Assembly (NCBI GenBank): GCA_037442205.1
Contig: JBBIQS010000022.1
Span: forward strand, 30,021 to 94,020
Length of the DNA stretch: 64,000 nt
Origin: JBBIQS01 sp037442205
GTDB taxonomy: Bacteria > Myxococcota > Myxococcia > Myxococcales > UBA5297
Reading direction: 5' to 3'
The notes under the pieces were generated by a model, which worked only from the letters and a program-made list of their open reading frames with translations, had not been told where the DNA came from and did not search any database. The number at the start of each line of letters is the position of its first letter. Positions within the stretch are counted from its first letter, which is position 1. Shown piece after piece: positions 16,204-25,027 of the stretch. The position numbers and the translations under genes are program-made.

Positions 16204-17928
16204 TCAGTGCAGGTAGCAGCCCGGAGCGCCGGAGCCGCGGGGCGACAGGCGCACCAGCTCGTTGGGCGAGTCGAGGGTCAGGTAGACCACCCCGCACTCG
16301 CCGACCGCCACGCCGTTGAAGATGAAGGTCGGCGCGGCGCCGGGGATGGCCGGCAGGCCCAGGTCGAGGTTGTCTTCGACCACCGCGACCGCGCCGGTGG
16401 CGGCGTCGACGCGCACCAGCCGATGCAGGCCGGTCTCGACCACCAGCAGCGAGCCGTCGGCGTCGGCGGCGATGCCCTCGGGCTTGGCCAGGCCGGTCGC
16501 CACCTCGCGCGGGGTCGCCAGGTAGCTGCCGTTCTCGGCCAGCTGCAGCACCCGCCCGCGGATCCACTCGGTGGCGAAGAGGTCGCCCCCGCGCACCGCC
16601 AGGCCGGCCGGAACCAGGAGCCCCGAGGCGATCGGAGCCTTGATTCCGTCGGCGCCCTTTCGGCTGACGGAGCCGGTCTTGGCCTCGCTGACCACCAGAT
16701 CGCCCTGGAAGCGCACCGCGTTCAGCGGCACGGCGAAGTCGCGATGAGTCTGCAGCACCGTCCCGGTCGCCGGATCGAAGACCTGCACCACGTTGGCGAA
16801 CCACGAGCTGAGGACGAGGTTGGCGCCGTCGGGAGAGGCGGTGAGCGGAGTGGCCAGCGGGGTGACGCCGATGATCGCGCCGTAGTCGCCGATCTGCTCG
16901 CCCTCGTGGCCGTCGAAGACCTTCATCGACAGCGAGTCGGGGACATAGACCCGCGGGCCGTCCTCGGAGGGAACCACCGCCAGGCCGCCGGGAGCGACCA
17001 TGCCCGGCTTGCTGATGAGGCGGCCGTCCTCGTTCGGCAGGATCTCGGTGAGCGAGCCGTCGTGGGAGTTGGTGGTGTAGAGGCGGTCGGAGGCGTCGAA
17101 GGCGAGGTTGTCGATGCCGGTGACCGGCAGCTGGGCGATCAGGGTCTGGGTGCCGTCGGCCTCGAGGCGGACGACCTGGCCGCGGGCCTGGTCGGCGACG
17201 TGGAGGCGGCCGAGGGAGTCGAACTTCACCGCCGCCGGGGTGCCGAAGCCGGAGGCGGCCACGGTCAGCGCGCCGGTGTCGACGTCGATGCGCGCCACCT
17301 GGCCCTTGAACCAGAGCGGTCCGTAGAGCAGGCCGTCGGGGCCGAAGTCCATGGCGTTGAGGCCGCCCATCCCGGCGAGGATCAGCCGCGGCGGGTTCAG
17401 GCCGTCGGGATCGACCTCGTAGAGGTGATCGCCGAGGAAGACCCGGGTGACGAACAGCCGGCCGCTGGCGGAGAAGGCGATGGCGTTGGCGCCCGGGCCG
17501 ACCCGGGCCACGGTGATCTTCTGGCCGGCGGGGGTGAGGCGGCCGATCTCGCCGGTGAAGAAAGAGGTCCAATAGAGCGAGCCGTCGGGGCCGAAGGCCA
17601 GGTCGTCGGGAGACTCGACCCCGCGCTCGGTGCCGATGCGGTCGAGGATCATCCCGGAGCGGCGATCGACCACCGAGATGCTGCGCCCCAGGACGCTGGC
17701 CACGTACAGGTAGTTGCCGTCGGCGCCGACCCGGATGCCGTTGGTGGCGTGGAAGTTCGCCCCGCGGCTGATGGTCTGGCGCAGGTAGGCGCCGTCGGCG
17801 GTGGGGCGGGCCATCGCCAACTGCTGATGGTTGCTGCCGATTTCGCCGCCGGCGCCCCCCGCGCCGCAGCCCAGCAGCAGGCCGCCCAGGGCGGCCGCGC
17901 ACAGCGATCCCAACACTCGCATTCTCAT
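16204..17928 (-). CDS. NHL/SMP-30-type beta-propeller lipoprotein
   Basis: 574 residues. Signal peptide with lipobox LLLGC (MRMRVLGSLCAAALGGLLLGCG). The body is a long series of 40-45-residue beta-propeller repeats of NHL/SMP-30 type (ESPDDLAFGPDGSLYWTS, NAMDFGPDGLLYGP, TPAAVKFDSLGRLHVAD, GIDNLAFDASDRLYTTN, KPEGIAADADGSLLVVE). The pattern continues to the end, which would suit a two-propeller or one large-propeller fold. No catalytic acidic cluster of true gluconolactonases can be identified. Probably a surface ligand-binding or scaffolding lipoprotein. A bidirectional terminator follows it. Confidence 0.87.
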   Translation of the reverse strand: MRMRVLGSLCAAALGGLLLGCGAGGAGGEIGSNHQQLAMARPTADGAYLRQTISRGANFHATNGIRVGADGNYLYVASVLGRSISVVDRRSGMILDRIGTERGVESPDDLAFGPDGSLYWTSFFTGEIGRLTPAGQKITVARVGPGANAIAFSASGRLFVTRVFLGDHLYEVDPDGLNPPRLILAGMGGLNAMDFGPDGLLYGPLWFKGQVARIDVDTGALTVAASGFGTPAAVKFDSLGRLHVADQARGQVVRLEADGTQTLIAQLPVTGIDNLAFDASDRLYTTNSHDGSLTEILPNEDGRLISKPGMVAPGGLAVVPSEDGPRVYVPDSLSMKVFDGHEGEQIGDYGAIIGVTPLATPLTASPDGANLVLSSWFANVVQVFDPATGTVLQTHRDFAVPLNAVRFQGDLVVSEAKTGSVSRKGADGIKAPIASGLLVPAGLAVRGGDLFATEWIRGRVLQLAENGSYLATPREVATGLAKPEGIAADADGSLLVVETGLHRLVRVDAATGAVAVVEDNLDLGLPAIPGAAPTFIFNGVAVGECGVVYLTLDSPNELVRLSPRGSGAPGCYLH

Positions 17929-18183
17929 TTTGGATTTCCCCTCGGTTGAGCTGCGGAAGGGACAGTAACGAGACAGTGCGGAGTGGGCAACTTTGGCCGA
18001 TTTCGGACATTTCCCGGATTTGGAAGAGCATTGGGTCGAGCGAATCGAGGGAGGCGCCCCAAGTTCTCTTTTGCTCTCTGGAAACGCTGGGCCAGACGGC
18101 GGCTCGCCGGGCAGCGGGCGGTGAATTCCGCGCCTTATGCAAGAACATCCTTTAGGTGCAGGACGACAACTTCGCTGCCGGAC

Positions 18184-18708
18184 TCAGAGGAATCGCCCGG
18201 GCTGTCTGCGGACAAGCACTCCCAACGCTCCGAGGTTGGGTGCTCGGATCTCCGGCTTGAAGGAAGGAAGGGACTGCGCGAAGTGGCGGTCGGATTTGGC
18301 CTGCGCCAGCAGGCTCGGAATGCTTCTGGCCGACCTAATAACACTCTTCAAATCCTCGGTAGGCACCGCCCATACCGCGGGGGAGGCCTGCAGCCTGGGT
18401 ACCAGCACTACCGAGCAATCGGTAAAGTCGCCAGAGATTATTGTGATCGCCTGGTAGGTTCCGGCAAAAAAGGTGTGTGGCTCAGGTCCGACGGCCCCAT
18501 AGGCCCGTCCTGAGATACAGGCTCCCACCATCAAGGCTTCCTTTGTCGTAATGCTTTTTTCCGGGCCCTCGAAGGTGACTTCTTCGTCGAGGACGACAGG
18601 GGTCGCCTCAAAAGCATGGAAACCGAAGCGGGGTGCGATGCAAGAGGCGTCGCAGCCGAGCATGGCAAAGCTCATGGCGATCGCGGCAGCGAGTTGGGGC
18701 GCGCGCAT
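18184..18708 (-). CDS. Lipoprotein, unknown
   Basis: 174 residues from ATG 18708 (MRAPQLAAAIAMSFAMLGC), GGAGG seven bases upstream. The signal peptide ends in lipobox AMLGC. The mature part begins DASCIAPRFGFHAFEATPVVLDEEV and contains two more Cys (GACISG, TDCSV) and a basic C-terminus (LVRRQPGRFL). I recognise no family. Codon choice is less GC-extreme than in its neighbours, which may indicate more recent acquisition. Divergent from the glycosyltransferase gene. Confidence 0.75.
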   Translation of the reverse strand: MRAPQLAAAIAMSFAMLGCDASCIAPRFGFHAFEATPVVLDEEVTFEGPEKSITTKEALMVGACISGRAYGAVGPEPHTFFAGTYQAITIISGDFTDCSVVLVPRLQASPAVWAVPTEDLKSVIRSARSIPSLLAQAKSDRHFAQSLPSFKPEIRAPNLGALGVLVRRQPGRFL

Positions 18709-18923
18709 CCAAGAGCCTCCGTCCATCGGCCAAAGGGTTGGTTGGCTGATCGGGTGGTACGGGGCACGCCGCCATCGCTTGCCTCCTTCGAGCGAGGGCG
18801 AAGTTCCTTCGGCGAGCGTTCGTTTGGGCCCCCGGCGGCTCAGATGGCTAACGAGCGGCCTCCGCTCCGAAACTCCCTTTGCACCCCGCCCCGCACCTGC
18901 TAACTTCCGCGCCCCTTCGCGCC

Positions 18924-19667
18924 ATGTCCGACTTCCGACCCTGTGCACTGGTCCCCACCTACGACAACCCGACGACCGTCCGCTCGGTCGTCGAGCGCAT
19001 CCGCGCCTGGCTCCCCGAGGTGGTGGTAGTCGATGACGGCAGCGCCGATCCCGGCCGGCTGGCGGTCGAGGCGCTGGGGCACGACAAGCTGGCCCACGTG
19101 GTGCGGCGGGTGGAGAACGGCGGCAAGGGAGCGGCGGTCAAGACCGGCTTCGCTCGCGCCCACGAGCTGGGCTTCACCCACGCCCTGCAGGTCGATGCCG
19201 ACGGCCAGCACGCCCTGGAGGACATCCCGCGCTTCCTCGAGGCCGCCCGCCAGAAGCCCGAGGCCCTGGTCCTCGGCGCCCCGGTCTTCGACGAGTCCGC
19301 CCCCAAGGGCCGGCTTTTTGCCAGGAAGATCACCCAGTTCTGGACCAACCTCGAGACCGGCGGCAAGGTGATCGAGGATCCGATGTGCGGCTTCCGGGTC
19401 TACCCGGTCGCCGCCGCGCTGGCCGCCGGCGCCCCCACCGGCGACCGGATGGACTTCGATCCCGAGATCGTGGTCCGCCTGTGCTGGGCCGGGCTGCCGG
19501 TAATCAACCTGCCCACCAAGGTGCATTACCAGCAGGGCGGGGTCAGCCATTTCCACATGTTCAGCGACAATGTGAAGATCAGCTGGATGCACACCCGGCT
19601 GGTCGCCAACGCGATCCTGCGGGTGGTCACCGGCCGTCGCCTGCACGCCCGACTGCTGCCTCCATGA
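18924..19667 (+). CDS. Family 2 glycosyltransferase (dolichyl/polyprenyl-phosphate sugar synthase type)
   Basis: 247 residues from ATG 18924 (MSDFRPCALVPTYDNP). A GT-A fold is indicated by CALVPTYDNPTTVRSVVERI, nucleotide-binding DDGS (residues 37-40), the NGGKGAAVKTGF loop, and the DxD-like DADGQ (91-95). The C-terminal HYQQGGVSHFHMFSDNVKIS segment matches the short cytosolic GT2 enzymes that pair with LpxL-like acyltransferases (as in aryl-polyene-type lipid clusters). A TAACTT -10-like box lies at 18901. The stop overlaps the acyltransferase start (ATGA), so they are coupled and presumably act on the same lipid. Confidence 0.9.
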   Translation: MSDFRPCALVPTYDNPTTVRSVVERIRAWLPEVVVVDDGSADPGRLAVEALGHDKLAHVVRRVENGGKGAAVKTGFARAHELGFTHALQVDADGQHALEDIPRFLEAARQKPEALVLGAPVFDESAPKGRLFARKITQFWTNLETGGKVIEDPMCGFRVYPVAAALAAGAPTGDRMDFDPEIVVRLCWAGLPVINLPTKVHYQQGGVSHFHMFSDNVKISWMHTRLVANAILRVVTGRRLHARLLPP

Positions 19668-20554
19668 GCCAGGAATGGATGTCCACCGCCGAGCGGGGAG
19701 CGGTGCTGGGAATTCGCTTCGTGGTCTGGCTGTGCACCGCCTTCGGACGCCCTGCGGCGCGCGCCTTCATCCACGTGCTGGCTTTCTACTACGCGCTGTT
19801 CAGCTCGGCGGCGCGGCGCGCCTCGCGCACCTATCTGGAGAAGCTCCATCCCCAGGTCGGTTTCTGGCGGCTCTACCGGCACATCCTGACCTTCGCCGAG
19901 GTGACCCTCGACCGGCTGTTCTTCGCCAAGGGCGACCTCAAGGCCTTCGACGTGCGATTCACCGGCGAGGAGCACCTGAGCAAGCTGCGCGAGCAGAAGA
20001 AGGGGGCGCTGCTCTTGCTGGCCCACGTCGGCAGCTTCGAGGCCGGGCGCGCCTTCTCCGAGGAGCGGGCCTTCCCGATCAACATCCTCGGCTACTTCAA
20101 GAACTCGCGGATGCTCAACGAGGCGCTGGAGAAGCTCAATCCCAGCGTCAACGCCCGGCTGATCGATATCCAGCAGGACTCGGTGGAGTTCGTCTTCAAG
20201 GTGCAGGAGCGGATCGAGGCCGGCGAGCTGGTGGCCACCATGGGCGACCGGCTCGGCGCCGATGGCAAGTCGGCGACGGCCAATTTTCTCGGCAAGCCCG
20301 CGCGCTTCCCGACCGGTCCCTACCAGCTGGCGGCCTCCCTCGGCTGTCCGGTGATCCTGTGCTTCGGCCTCTTCCACGAGCCCAACCGCTACGAGCTCTA
20401 CGCCGAGCCGTTCGCCGACAAGGTCACCCTGCCGCGCGGCAATCGGGAACAGGCGATCCAGGCCTACGCCGCCCAGTACGCCGAGCGCCTCGAGCACTAC
20501 ACACGCCTGGCCGAGCTCAACTGGTTCAACTTCTACGATTTCTGGGCGGAGTGA
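19664..20554 (+). CDS. LpxL/HtrB-family lipid acyltransferase
   Basis: 296 residues, ATG 19664 overlapping the glycosyltransferase stop. An N-terminal membrane span (residues 15-45) precedes the LABLAT acyltransferase core. The catalytic H-x4-E motif is HVGSFEAG (H121, E126), where classical lipid A enzymes have HxxxWE-type. GDRLGADGKSATANFLG and FPTGPYQLAASLGCPVILCFGLF are the substrate-binding segments. Known family role: transfer of a secondary acyl chain to lipid A precursors or, in aryl-polyene-type clusters, to a glycolipid. No acyl carrier protein or ketosynthase lies nearby, so the acyl donor is encoded elsewhere. Confidence 0.88.
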   Translation: MSQEWMSTAERGAVLGIRFVVWLCTAFGRPAARAFIHVLAFYYALFSSAARRASRTYLEKLHPQVGFWRLYRHILTFAEVTLDRLFFAKGDLKAFDVRFTGEEHLSKLREQKKGALLLLAHVGSFEAGRAFSEERAFPINILGYFKNSRMLNEALEKLNPSVNARLIDIQQDSVEFVFKVQERIEAGELVATMGDRLGADGKSATANFLGKPARFPTGPYQLAASLGCPVILCFGLFHEPNRYELYAEPFADKVTLPRGNREQAIQAYAAQYAERLEHYTRLAELNWFNFYDFWAE

Positions 20555-20670
20555 GCGGGACGAACTCCGGGCATTCACGTTTCAGCTCGACTCGAGGGCG
20601 GAAGCAGGCAGACGCCTGTGTGCCTCGAACATCGGCAGGAGGCCGACCGTTCCGAAGGCGCCACCCGACC

Positions 20671-21762
20671 CTATTGCTGAGCCTCGACGCCGAGCAGGAA
20701 ATCCCCGACGAGCCTTGAGTAATCGGGGTGCCCGATGGTCTCGAGGTGCCCAGCGCCGGGAACGAGGAAGAGCTGCGCCATCCCGCCGGCGTGCATTCTC
20801 AATTGCCCGGCCTCGCTCACCGGAACGGTGTGGTCGGCGGTTCCATGGATGATCAGCAGCGGCCGGTTCAGCTTCGCGGCGTCTTCCTCGGGCACGACGT
20901 TGGAGAGGTCGTCGCCGCTGATCAGCGACGCCCAGAAGCGCAGGAGCGCCCACGCGACCGGGCTCGCCGGCCCGAACACGAACAGCCGCGCCTCTCGGGC
21001 CACGCGCTCCAGCCGCCCGAAGGTGGAATCGACCACGATGCGCTCGAAGATCCCGTATTCGGCAGCGGCGTGGAGTACCGCGCTGCCACCCATCGAATAG
21101 CCGATGGCATGGACCGGCCGGCCCGGTGAGCGCGCCCTCAGCCAGTCGTGCGCCGCCTTGAGCCCGCGTGCCTCGCGGAGTCCGAAGGTGGTGCCGAATC
21201 CGTCGCTCTCGGCGTGTCCAGGGTGGTCGAGGAGCAGGCTCGCGAAGCCGATGCGATGGGCCACCAGGGCGCCGGCCAGCCCGTCGGCGCGCGAGCCGCC
21301 CAGGCCGTGGGCGATGACCACCGCGGGCGCGCTCTCGTCAGCGCCGGGGATGTACCAGCCGACCAGGCGCAGTCCGTCGGCGTCGATGGCCACCTCCTCG
21401 AATGGAAGGCGGTAGGCAGCGGGCGTGGTCCAGGGCGGGACGCGCCCGGGAAACAGCTGCAGCACCGCCATCGCGAACGTTCCCGGCAGGAGCAGCAGCA
21501 CCGCCGCCCGCGTCGCGCCGAGCCCGATGCGGGCCGGCCAGCGCTCGGGCCGCAGCCAGCGCTCGACGGCGTGGCGCAGCGCCCAGTTGCAGCCAAGCGC
21601 AAAGAGGACGATAGCGAGCAGCCCCAACCAATCGCCGAAGAACCAGCTGAGGCGGTATCGGCCGCCGGCGTTGAGCCAGGCCAGCGGGCGCAGAAAGGCG
21701 CCCAGCGTGGGAACGGCGAACGCGAAAAGCCCGAAGGCGATGCGCTTTCCCCTCACGGTCAT
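20671..21762 (-). CDS. Alpha/beta hydrolase with N-terminal membrane spans
   Basis: 363 residues. The first ~105 residues hold three hydrophobic spans. The rest is an alpha/beta-hydrolase: oxyanion loop AHGLGGSRADG, nucleophile elbow GYSMGGS (S213), Asp in HGTADHTVP (about D300) and His in GAGHLET (about H329), so the triad is complete. The pattern GWYIPG...APAVVIAHG and LLLDHPGHAESDG fits the BAAT/serine-aminopeptidase-like (YqjL/BEM46) membrane-tethered hydrolases. Substrate unknown, perhaps a lipid or peptide ester. No ribosome site is obvious, and the gene is convergent with the acyltransferase. Confidence 0.87.
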   Translation of the reverse strand: MTVRGKRIAFGLFAFAVPTLGAFLRPLAWLNAGGRYRLSWFFGDWLGLLAIVLFALGCNWALRHAVERWLRPERWPARIGLGATRAAVLLLLPGTFAMAVLQLFPGRVPPWTTPAAYRLPFEEVAIDADGLRLVGWYIPGADESAPAVVIAHGLGGSRADGLAGALVAHRIGFASLLLDHPGHAESDGFGTTFGLREARGLKAAHDWLRARSPGRPVHAIGYSMGGSAVLHAAAEYGIFERIVVDSTFGRLERVAREARLFVFGPASPVAWALLRFWASLISGDDLSNVVPEEDAAKLNRPLLIIHGTADHTVPVSEAGQLRMHAGGMAQLFLVPGAGHLETIGHPDYSRLVGDFLLGVEAQQ

Positions 21763-21917
21763 GGGGCGAGTACGGCCGGTGCACCGCCCGCTTTCATGGC
21801 GACCCGAGGGCTCGAGCCGCCACCTGGCGTGGCCACGAGCGCCAGGCAGCCTGCCCGCGATGTCCGCCCTCGCCGCCGCCCGGGCGTATGCTCGTCGCCG
21901 AAGCGCGGAGGCGCCCC

Positions 21918-22781
21918 ATGAAAGCCAGGAATCTCGGACTCTTATTGGCGCTGGCGGGCCTGTTCCTCGTGACCTCGCGCTGCGGCGGCGGCACGGCCGA
22001 ACATCTGGTGCTCTGCCCCAAGGGGACCTGGCCCTGCGGCAACGGTTGCATGCCGGCGAACGCCGTCTGCTGCGACTCCGGCGATCAGAAGACGAGCAGC
22101 TTCTGCACCAACTCCGCGGGAGGCGGCTGCACTGCCAATCCGAATTCCGGAGGAACCACCTGCCACAAGCAGAATCCGTTCGCGAGCGAGGTGGCTGATT
22201 TCTGCTGCGCGACCAACGGCGACTTCGGGAGCAATGACTGCCCCGCAGGCCAGCACCACTGCGGCCTGAGCTGCCAGCCGCTCGATCAGCCCTGCTGCAA
22301 GGCCGACGCGACCTACGAAGAGTGCCCGACCGCGAGCTACCCCTGCGAAGTTGGAGGCAACTCCTGCGGAATCTGCCGCACCAACGGCGGCAACTGCCAC
22401 GTCTGTCCGGCCGGATCCTCTTGCCAGGGAGATCCCTGCGGCCAGACCAAGTGCGTGGCCAACCCCCTCTATACCGGCTCGACCATCGGCGATTCGCCGA
22501 GCAGCGGATCGTCGGGAGGAGGCTGCGGCGGTTCCTCGGGCTCGTCGGGCGTGAAGTGCGGCAACTCCGTCTGCGGCGCGGGCGAGATCTGCGTCTCGCC
22601 CCGCTCGTGCATCAAGAACGTCATGTCCGCGGGGTGCCAGTGCAGCGATCCCGCGCCCGACCAGTGCGGCTCCACCGCGGCGCTGGGGGTGAGCGCCTGC
22701 GGCACCTGCGGCAGCAACTACACCGCCTGCTGCCCAGGCACGATGTGCGTCAACGGGCATTGCCAGGAGAGCTGTCCGTAA
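21918..22781 (+). CDS. Cys-rich lipoprotein, paralogue of the gene at 2067
   Basis: 287 residues from ATG 21918 (MKARNLGLLLALAGLFLVTSRC), with GGAGG upstream; a TATGCT -10-like box lies at 21887-21892. The lipobox is weak (TSRC). The mature part repeats the plan of the protein at 2067: CPKGTWPCGNGCMPANAVCCD, SNDCPAGQHHCGLSC, a Gly/Ser spacer (SSGGGCGGSSGSSG), then a C-terminal CGNSVCGAGEICV-type Cys motif absent from the paralogue. Probably a disulfide-rigid surface protein. The function is unknown. Confidence 0.87.
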   Translation: MKARNLGLLLALAGLFLVTSRCGGGTAEHLVLCPKGTWPCGNGCMPANAVCCDSGDQKTSSFCTNSAGGGCTANPNSGGTTCHKQNPFASEVADFCCATNGDFGSNDCPAGQHHCGLSCQPLDQPCCKADATYEECPTASYPCEVGGNSCGICRTNGGNCHVCPAGSSCQGDPCGQTKCVANPLYTGSTIGDSPSSGSSGGGCGGSSGSSGVKCGNSVCGAGEICVSPRSCIKNVMSAGCQCSDPAPDQCGSTAALGVSACGTCGSNYTACCPGTMCVNGHCQESCP

Positions 22782-22909
22782 CGCCGGACCAGCAACCACA
22801 ACCGTCCGAGGGCAGGGCTGGGTGTGCCAAGGAGCGAGAGGCGCCCCCGCGCATCGGGGTCGAGCGGCCAAGCTGGGGCCCCCGGCGAAACCTTCCGGCC
22901 GCGAAAGGC

Positions 22910-22915
22910 TCTAAT
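22910..22915 (+). promoter_or_regulatory. -10-like box (TCTAAT) ahead of the CoADR-like gene
   Basis: TCTAAT preceded by GGC ends five bases before ATG 22921. As at 2055, the spacing would put the transcription start on the start codon, and no Shine-Dalgarno sequence is present. A leaderless mRNA is predicted. Confidence 0.35.
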
Positions 22916-22920
22916 GCGCC

Positions 22921-24582
22921 ATGACGTCGAGACTGCTCATCATCGGAGGCGTCGCCGGCGGGGCCACCGCCGCGGCCCGTGCCCGCCGGCTCAGCGAGAC
23001 CGCTGAGATCACCGTGCTCGAGCGCGGGCCGTACGTCTCGTACGCCAACTGCGGCCTGCCGTACTTCATCTCCCGCGACATCGAGAAGCGCTCCGAGCTG
23101 CTGCTGCAGACCCCCGAGGGCTTCGACGCCCGCTACCGCGTCCAGGTCCAGCTGCGCACCGAGGCGCTGGAGATCGATCGCGCCGGCAAGCGGGTCCGCG
23201 CCGTCGGCCCCGGCGGCGAGAAGTGGCTCCCCTACGACAAGCTGATCCTGGCCCAGGGCGGCAGCCCGATCCTGCCGTCGCTCCCTGGCGCCGACGCTCC
23301 GCACGTCTTCAAGCTGTGGACCGTCCCCGACATGGATCGGCTCCACAGCTTCATCGAGGAGGCCAAGCCCCGCCACGCAGTGGTGGTCGGCGGCGGCTTC
23401 ATCGGGCTGGAGATGGCCGAGGCCTTCCGCTCGCGCGGCCTGGAGACCACGGTGGTCGAGCTGCTGCCCACCGTGATGTCGACCATGGACCGCGAGTTCG
23501 GCGCCCAGGTGGCCGGCGAGCTGGCGGCCCACGGAGTCCAGGTGATCACCGGCGCGGGCGTGAAGGCGGTGCTCGCCGACATGACGGTCGAGCTCACCGA
23601 CGGCCGCAAGCTCCCCGCGGATCTGATCCTCTTCTCCGTCGGAGTCCGCCCCGAGCTGACGCTGGCCAAGAGCGCCGGGCTGGAGCTCGGCCCGGCCGGC
23701 GGACTGCTGGTCGACGACCGGCTGCAGACCTCGGACCCGGACATCTACGCCGCCGGGGACATGGTCGAAATCGCCCACCGGGTCTCGGGCAAGAAGGTGC
23801 GCATCCCGCTGGCCGGACCCGCCAACCGGCAGGGCCGGATCGCCGCCACCAACGCCCTCGGCGGCTCGATGCGCTACGGCGGCGCCAGCGGCACCAGCGT
23901 GGTGAAGATCTTCGAGGCCACCGCCGCCGCCACCGGCCTGACCGAGCGGGCGGCGCGCGAGGCCGGCTTCGACGTCGGTGTGGCGGTGATCCACAAGGGC
24001 CACCACGCCGGCTACTACCCCGGTGCAGAGGAGCTGTCGCTCAAGCTCGTCTACGATCGCAAGACCGCCCGGCTGCTGGGGGCCCAGGCCTTCGGCCACG
24101 GCGGGGTCGAGAAGCGGATCGACGTGCTGGCCACCGCGCTGCACGGGAAGCTGACCATCCACGACCTGGCCGAGCTGGATCTGGCCTACGCGCCTCCCTA
24201 TTCGTCGGCCAACGACCCGGTCAATCTGGCGGCGTTCATCGCCGGCAACGACCTCTCCGGCTTCTCGCCGCTGGTCACCGCCGCGCAGCTCAAGGCCGAG
24301 CTGGCCGGGCCCAAGCCGCCGCTGGTGCTCGACGTGCGGACGCTGGGCGAGTGGAGCGAGGGCCATCTCAAGGGCGCCCAGCACCTGCCGGTGGACGACG
24401 TGCGCTGGGAGCTGGCGCAGGTGCCGCGCGACCGGCGGATCGTCGTCCACTGCCGCAGCGGATTCCGCGCCCACCTGGCGCTGCGGATCCTCAGAGAGAA
24501 CGGGTTTGCCGATGTCGCCAACCTCACCGGAGGCTGGTTGAGCCTCGAGCTCGAGGGCGGCTTCGAAGTGGAGAACGGGTGA
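22921..24582 (+). CDS. CoA-disulfide reductase-like FAD/NAD(P) oxidoreductase with C-terminal rhodanese domain
   Basis: 553 residues. An N-terminal FAD site (LLIIGGVAGGATAAARARR) and the redox-active Cys in SYANCGLPYF (C44) are those of CoA-disulfide reductase/NADH oxidase enzymes. A second dinucleotide site (AVVVGGGFIGLEMAE), the FAD-contacting IYAAGDMVE and the dimerisation domain follow. The last ~100 residues are a rhodanese domain (LVLDVRTLGEWSEGHLKGA) with active Cys in HCRSGFR near residue 509. The arrangement equals the CoADR-RHD fusions that reduce CoA disulfides, polysulfide or CoA persulfide. It overlaps the next rhodanese gene by GTGA. A role in sulfane-sulfur or thiol redox balance is inferred. 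Confidence 0.93.
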   Translation: MTSRLLIIGGVAGGATAAARARRLSETAEITVLERGPYVSYANCGLPYFISRDIEKRSELLLQTPEGFDARYRVQVQLRTEALEIDRAGKRVRAVGPGGEKWLPYDKLILAQGGSPILPSLPGADAPHVFKLWTVPDMDRLHSFIEEAKPRHAVVVGGGFIGLEMAEAFRSRGLETTVVELLPTVMSTMDREFGAQVAGELAAHGVQVITGAGVKAVLADMTVELTDGRKLPADLILFSVGVRPELTLAKSAGLELGPAGGLLVDDRLQTSDPDIYAAGDMVEIAHRVSGKKVRIPLAGPANRQGRIAATNALGGSMRYGGASGTSVVKIFEATAAATGLTERAAREAGFDVGVAVIHKGHHAGYYPGAEELSLKLVYDRKTARLLGAQAFGHGGVEKRIDVLATALHGKLTIHDLAELDLAYAPPYSSANDPVNLAAFIAGNDLSGFSPLVTAAQLKAELAGPKPPLVLDVRTLGEWSEGHLKGAQHLPVDDVRWELAQVPRDRRIVVHCRSGFRAHLALRILRENGFADVANLTGGWLSLELEGGFEVENG

Positions 24583-24932
24583 ACACAGAACTGCTGATCG
24601 CGGTGGCGGTTGCCATCGTGGGCTTGATGGTCGTCAAGAGACTGGTGATTGGAGGCAAAGTGGCTGCGAACGTGGTGGTGGAGATGATCAGGGCCGGTGC
24701 GCAGGTGGTGGACGTCCGCTCGCCGGAGGAGTTCCGCGACGGCTTCTTTCCGGGCGCGATCAACATCCCGGTGAACGAGCTGGGCCAGCGGGCCGGCGAG
24801 CTGAAGAAGGACAAGGGCGTGGTGCTCTACTGCGCCTCGGGCGCCCGCAGCGGCATGGGAGCCCGCATCCTCAAGCAGGCCGGCTTCACCCAGGTCGTCA
24901 ATGCCGGCGGCCTCTCCGACATGCCGCGTTAG
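24579..24932 (+). CDS. Membrane-anchored single-domain rhodanese
   Basis: 117 residues from GTG 24579, overlapping the upstream stop as GTGA. One N-terminal membrane span (LLIAVAVAIVGLMVVKRLVIGG) is followed by a rhodanese fold (AQVVDVRSPEEFRDGFFPGAINIPVNEL). The active-site loop is YCASGARSG with catalytic Cys at about residue 85. The 5-6-residue loop fits single-domain sulfurtransferases (GlpE/PspE type). Given coupling to the CoADR-RHD gene, it probably passes sulfane sulfur to or from that enzyme at the inner face of the membrane (inference). A long hairpin follows it. Confidence 0.88.
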   Translation: MNTELLIAVAVAIVGLMVVKRLVIGGKVAANVVVEMIRAGAQVVDVRSPEEFRDGFFPGAINIPVNELGQRAGELKKDKGVVLYCASGARSGMGARILKQAGFTQVVNAGGLSDMPR

Positions 24933-24949
24933 GCCAAATTAGCCAGGCG

Positions 24950-24982
24950 GGCGGAGAGGTTGGGGCCCCAATTCTCTCCGCC
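24950..24982 (+). terminator. Extended hairpin after the rhodanese gene
   Basis: Arms ggcggagag (24950-24958) and ctctccgcc (24974-24982) flank an inner ttgggg/ccccaa stem with a small internal bulge. The stem is long and nearly without a loop, starting 18 bases after the stop at 24932. There is no U-tract, so this is either a GC-type terminator or an extended operator for the gene starting at 25028. Confidence 0.45.
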
Positions 24983-25027
24983 GACAGCCCCAGGCGCGCG
25001 CCAAAGCGTGCGTGTTAAAAAGGCGTC

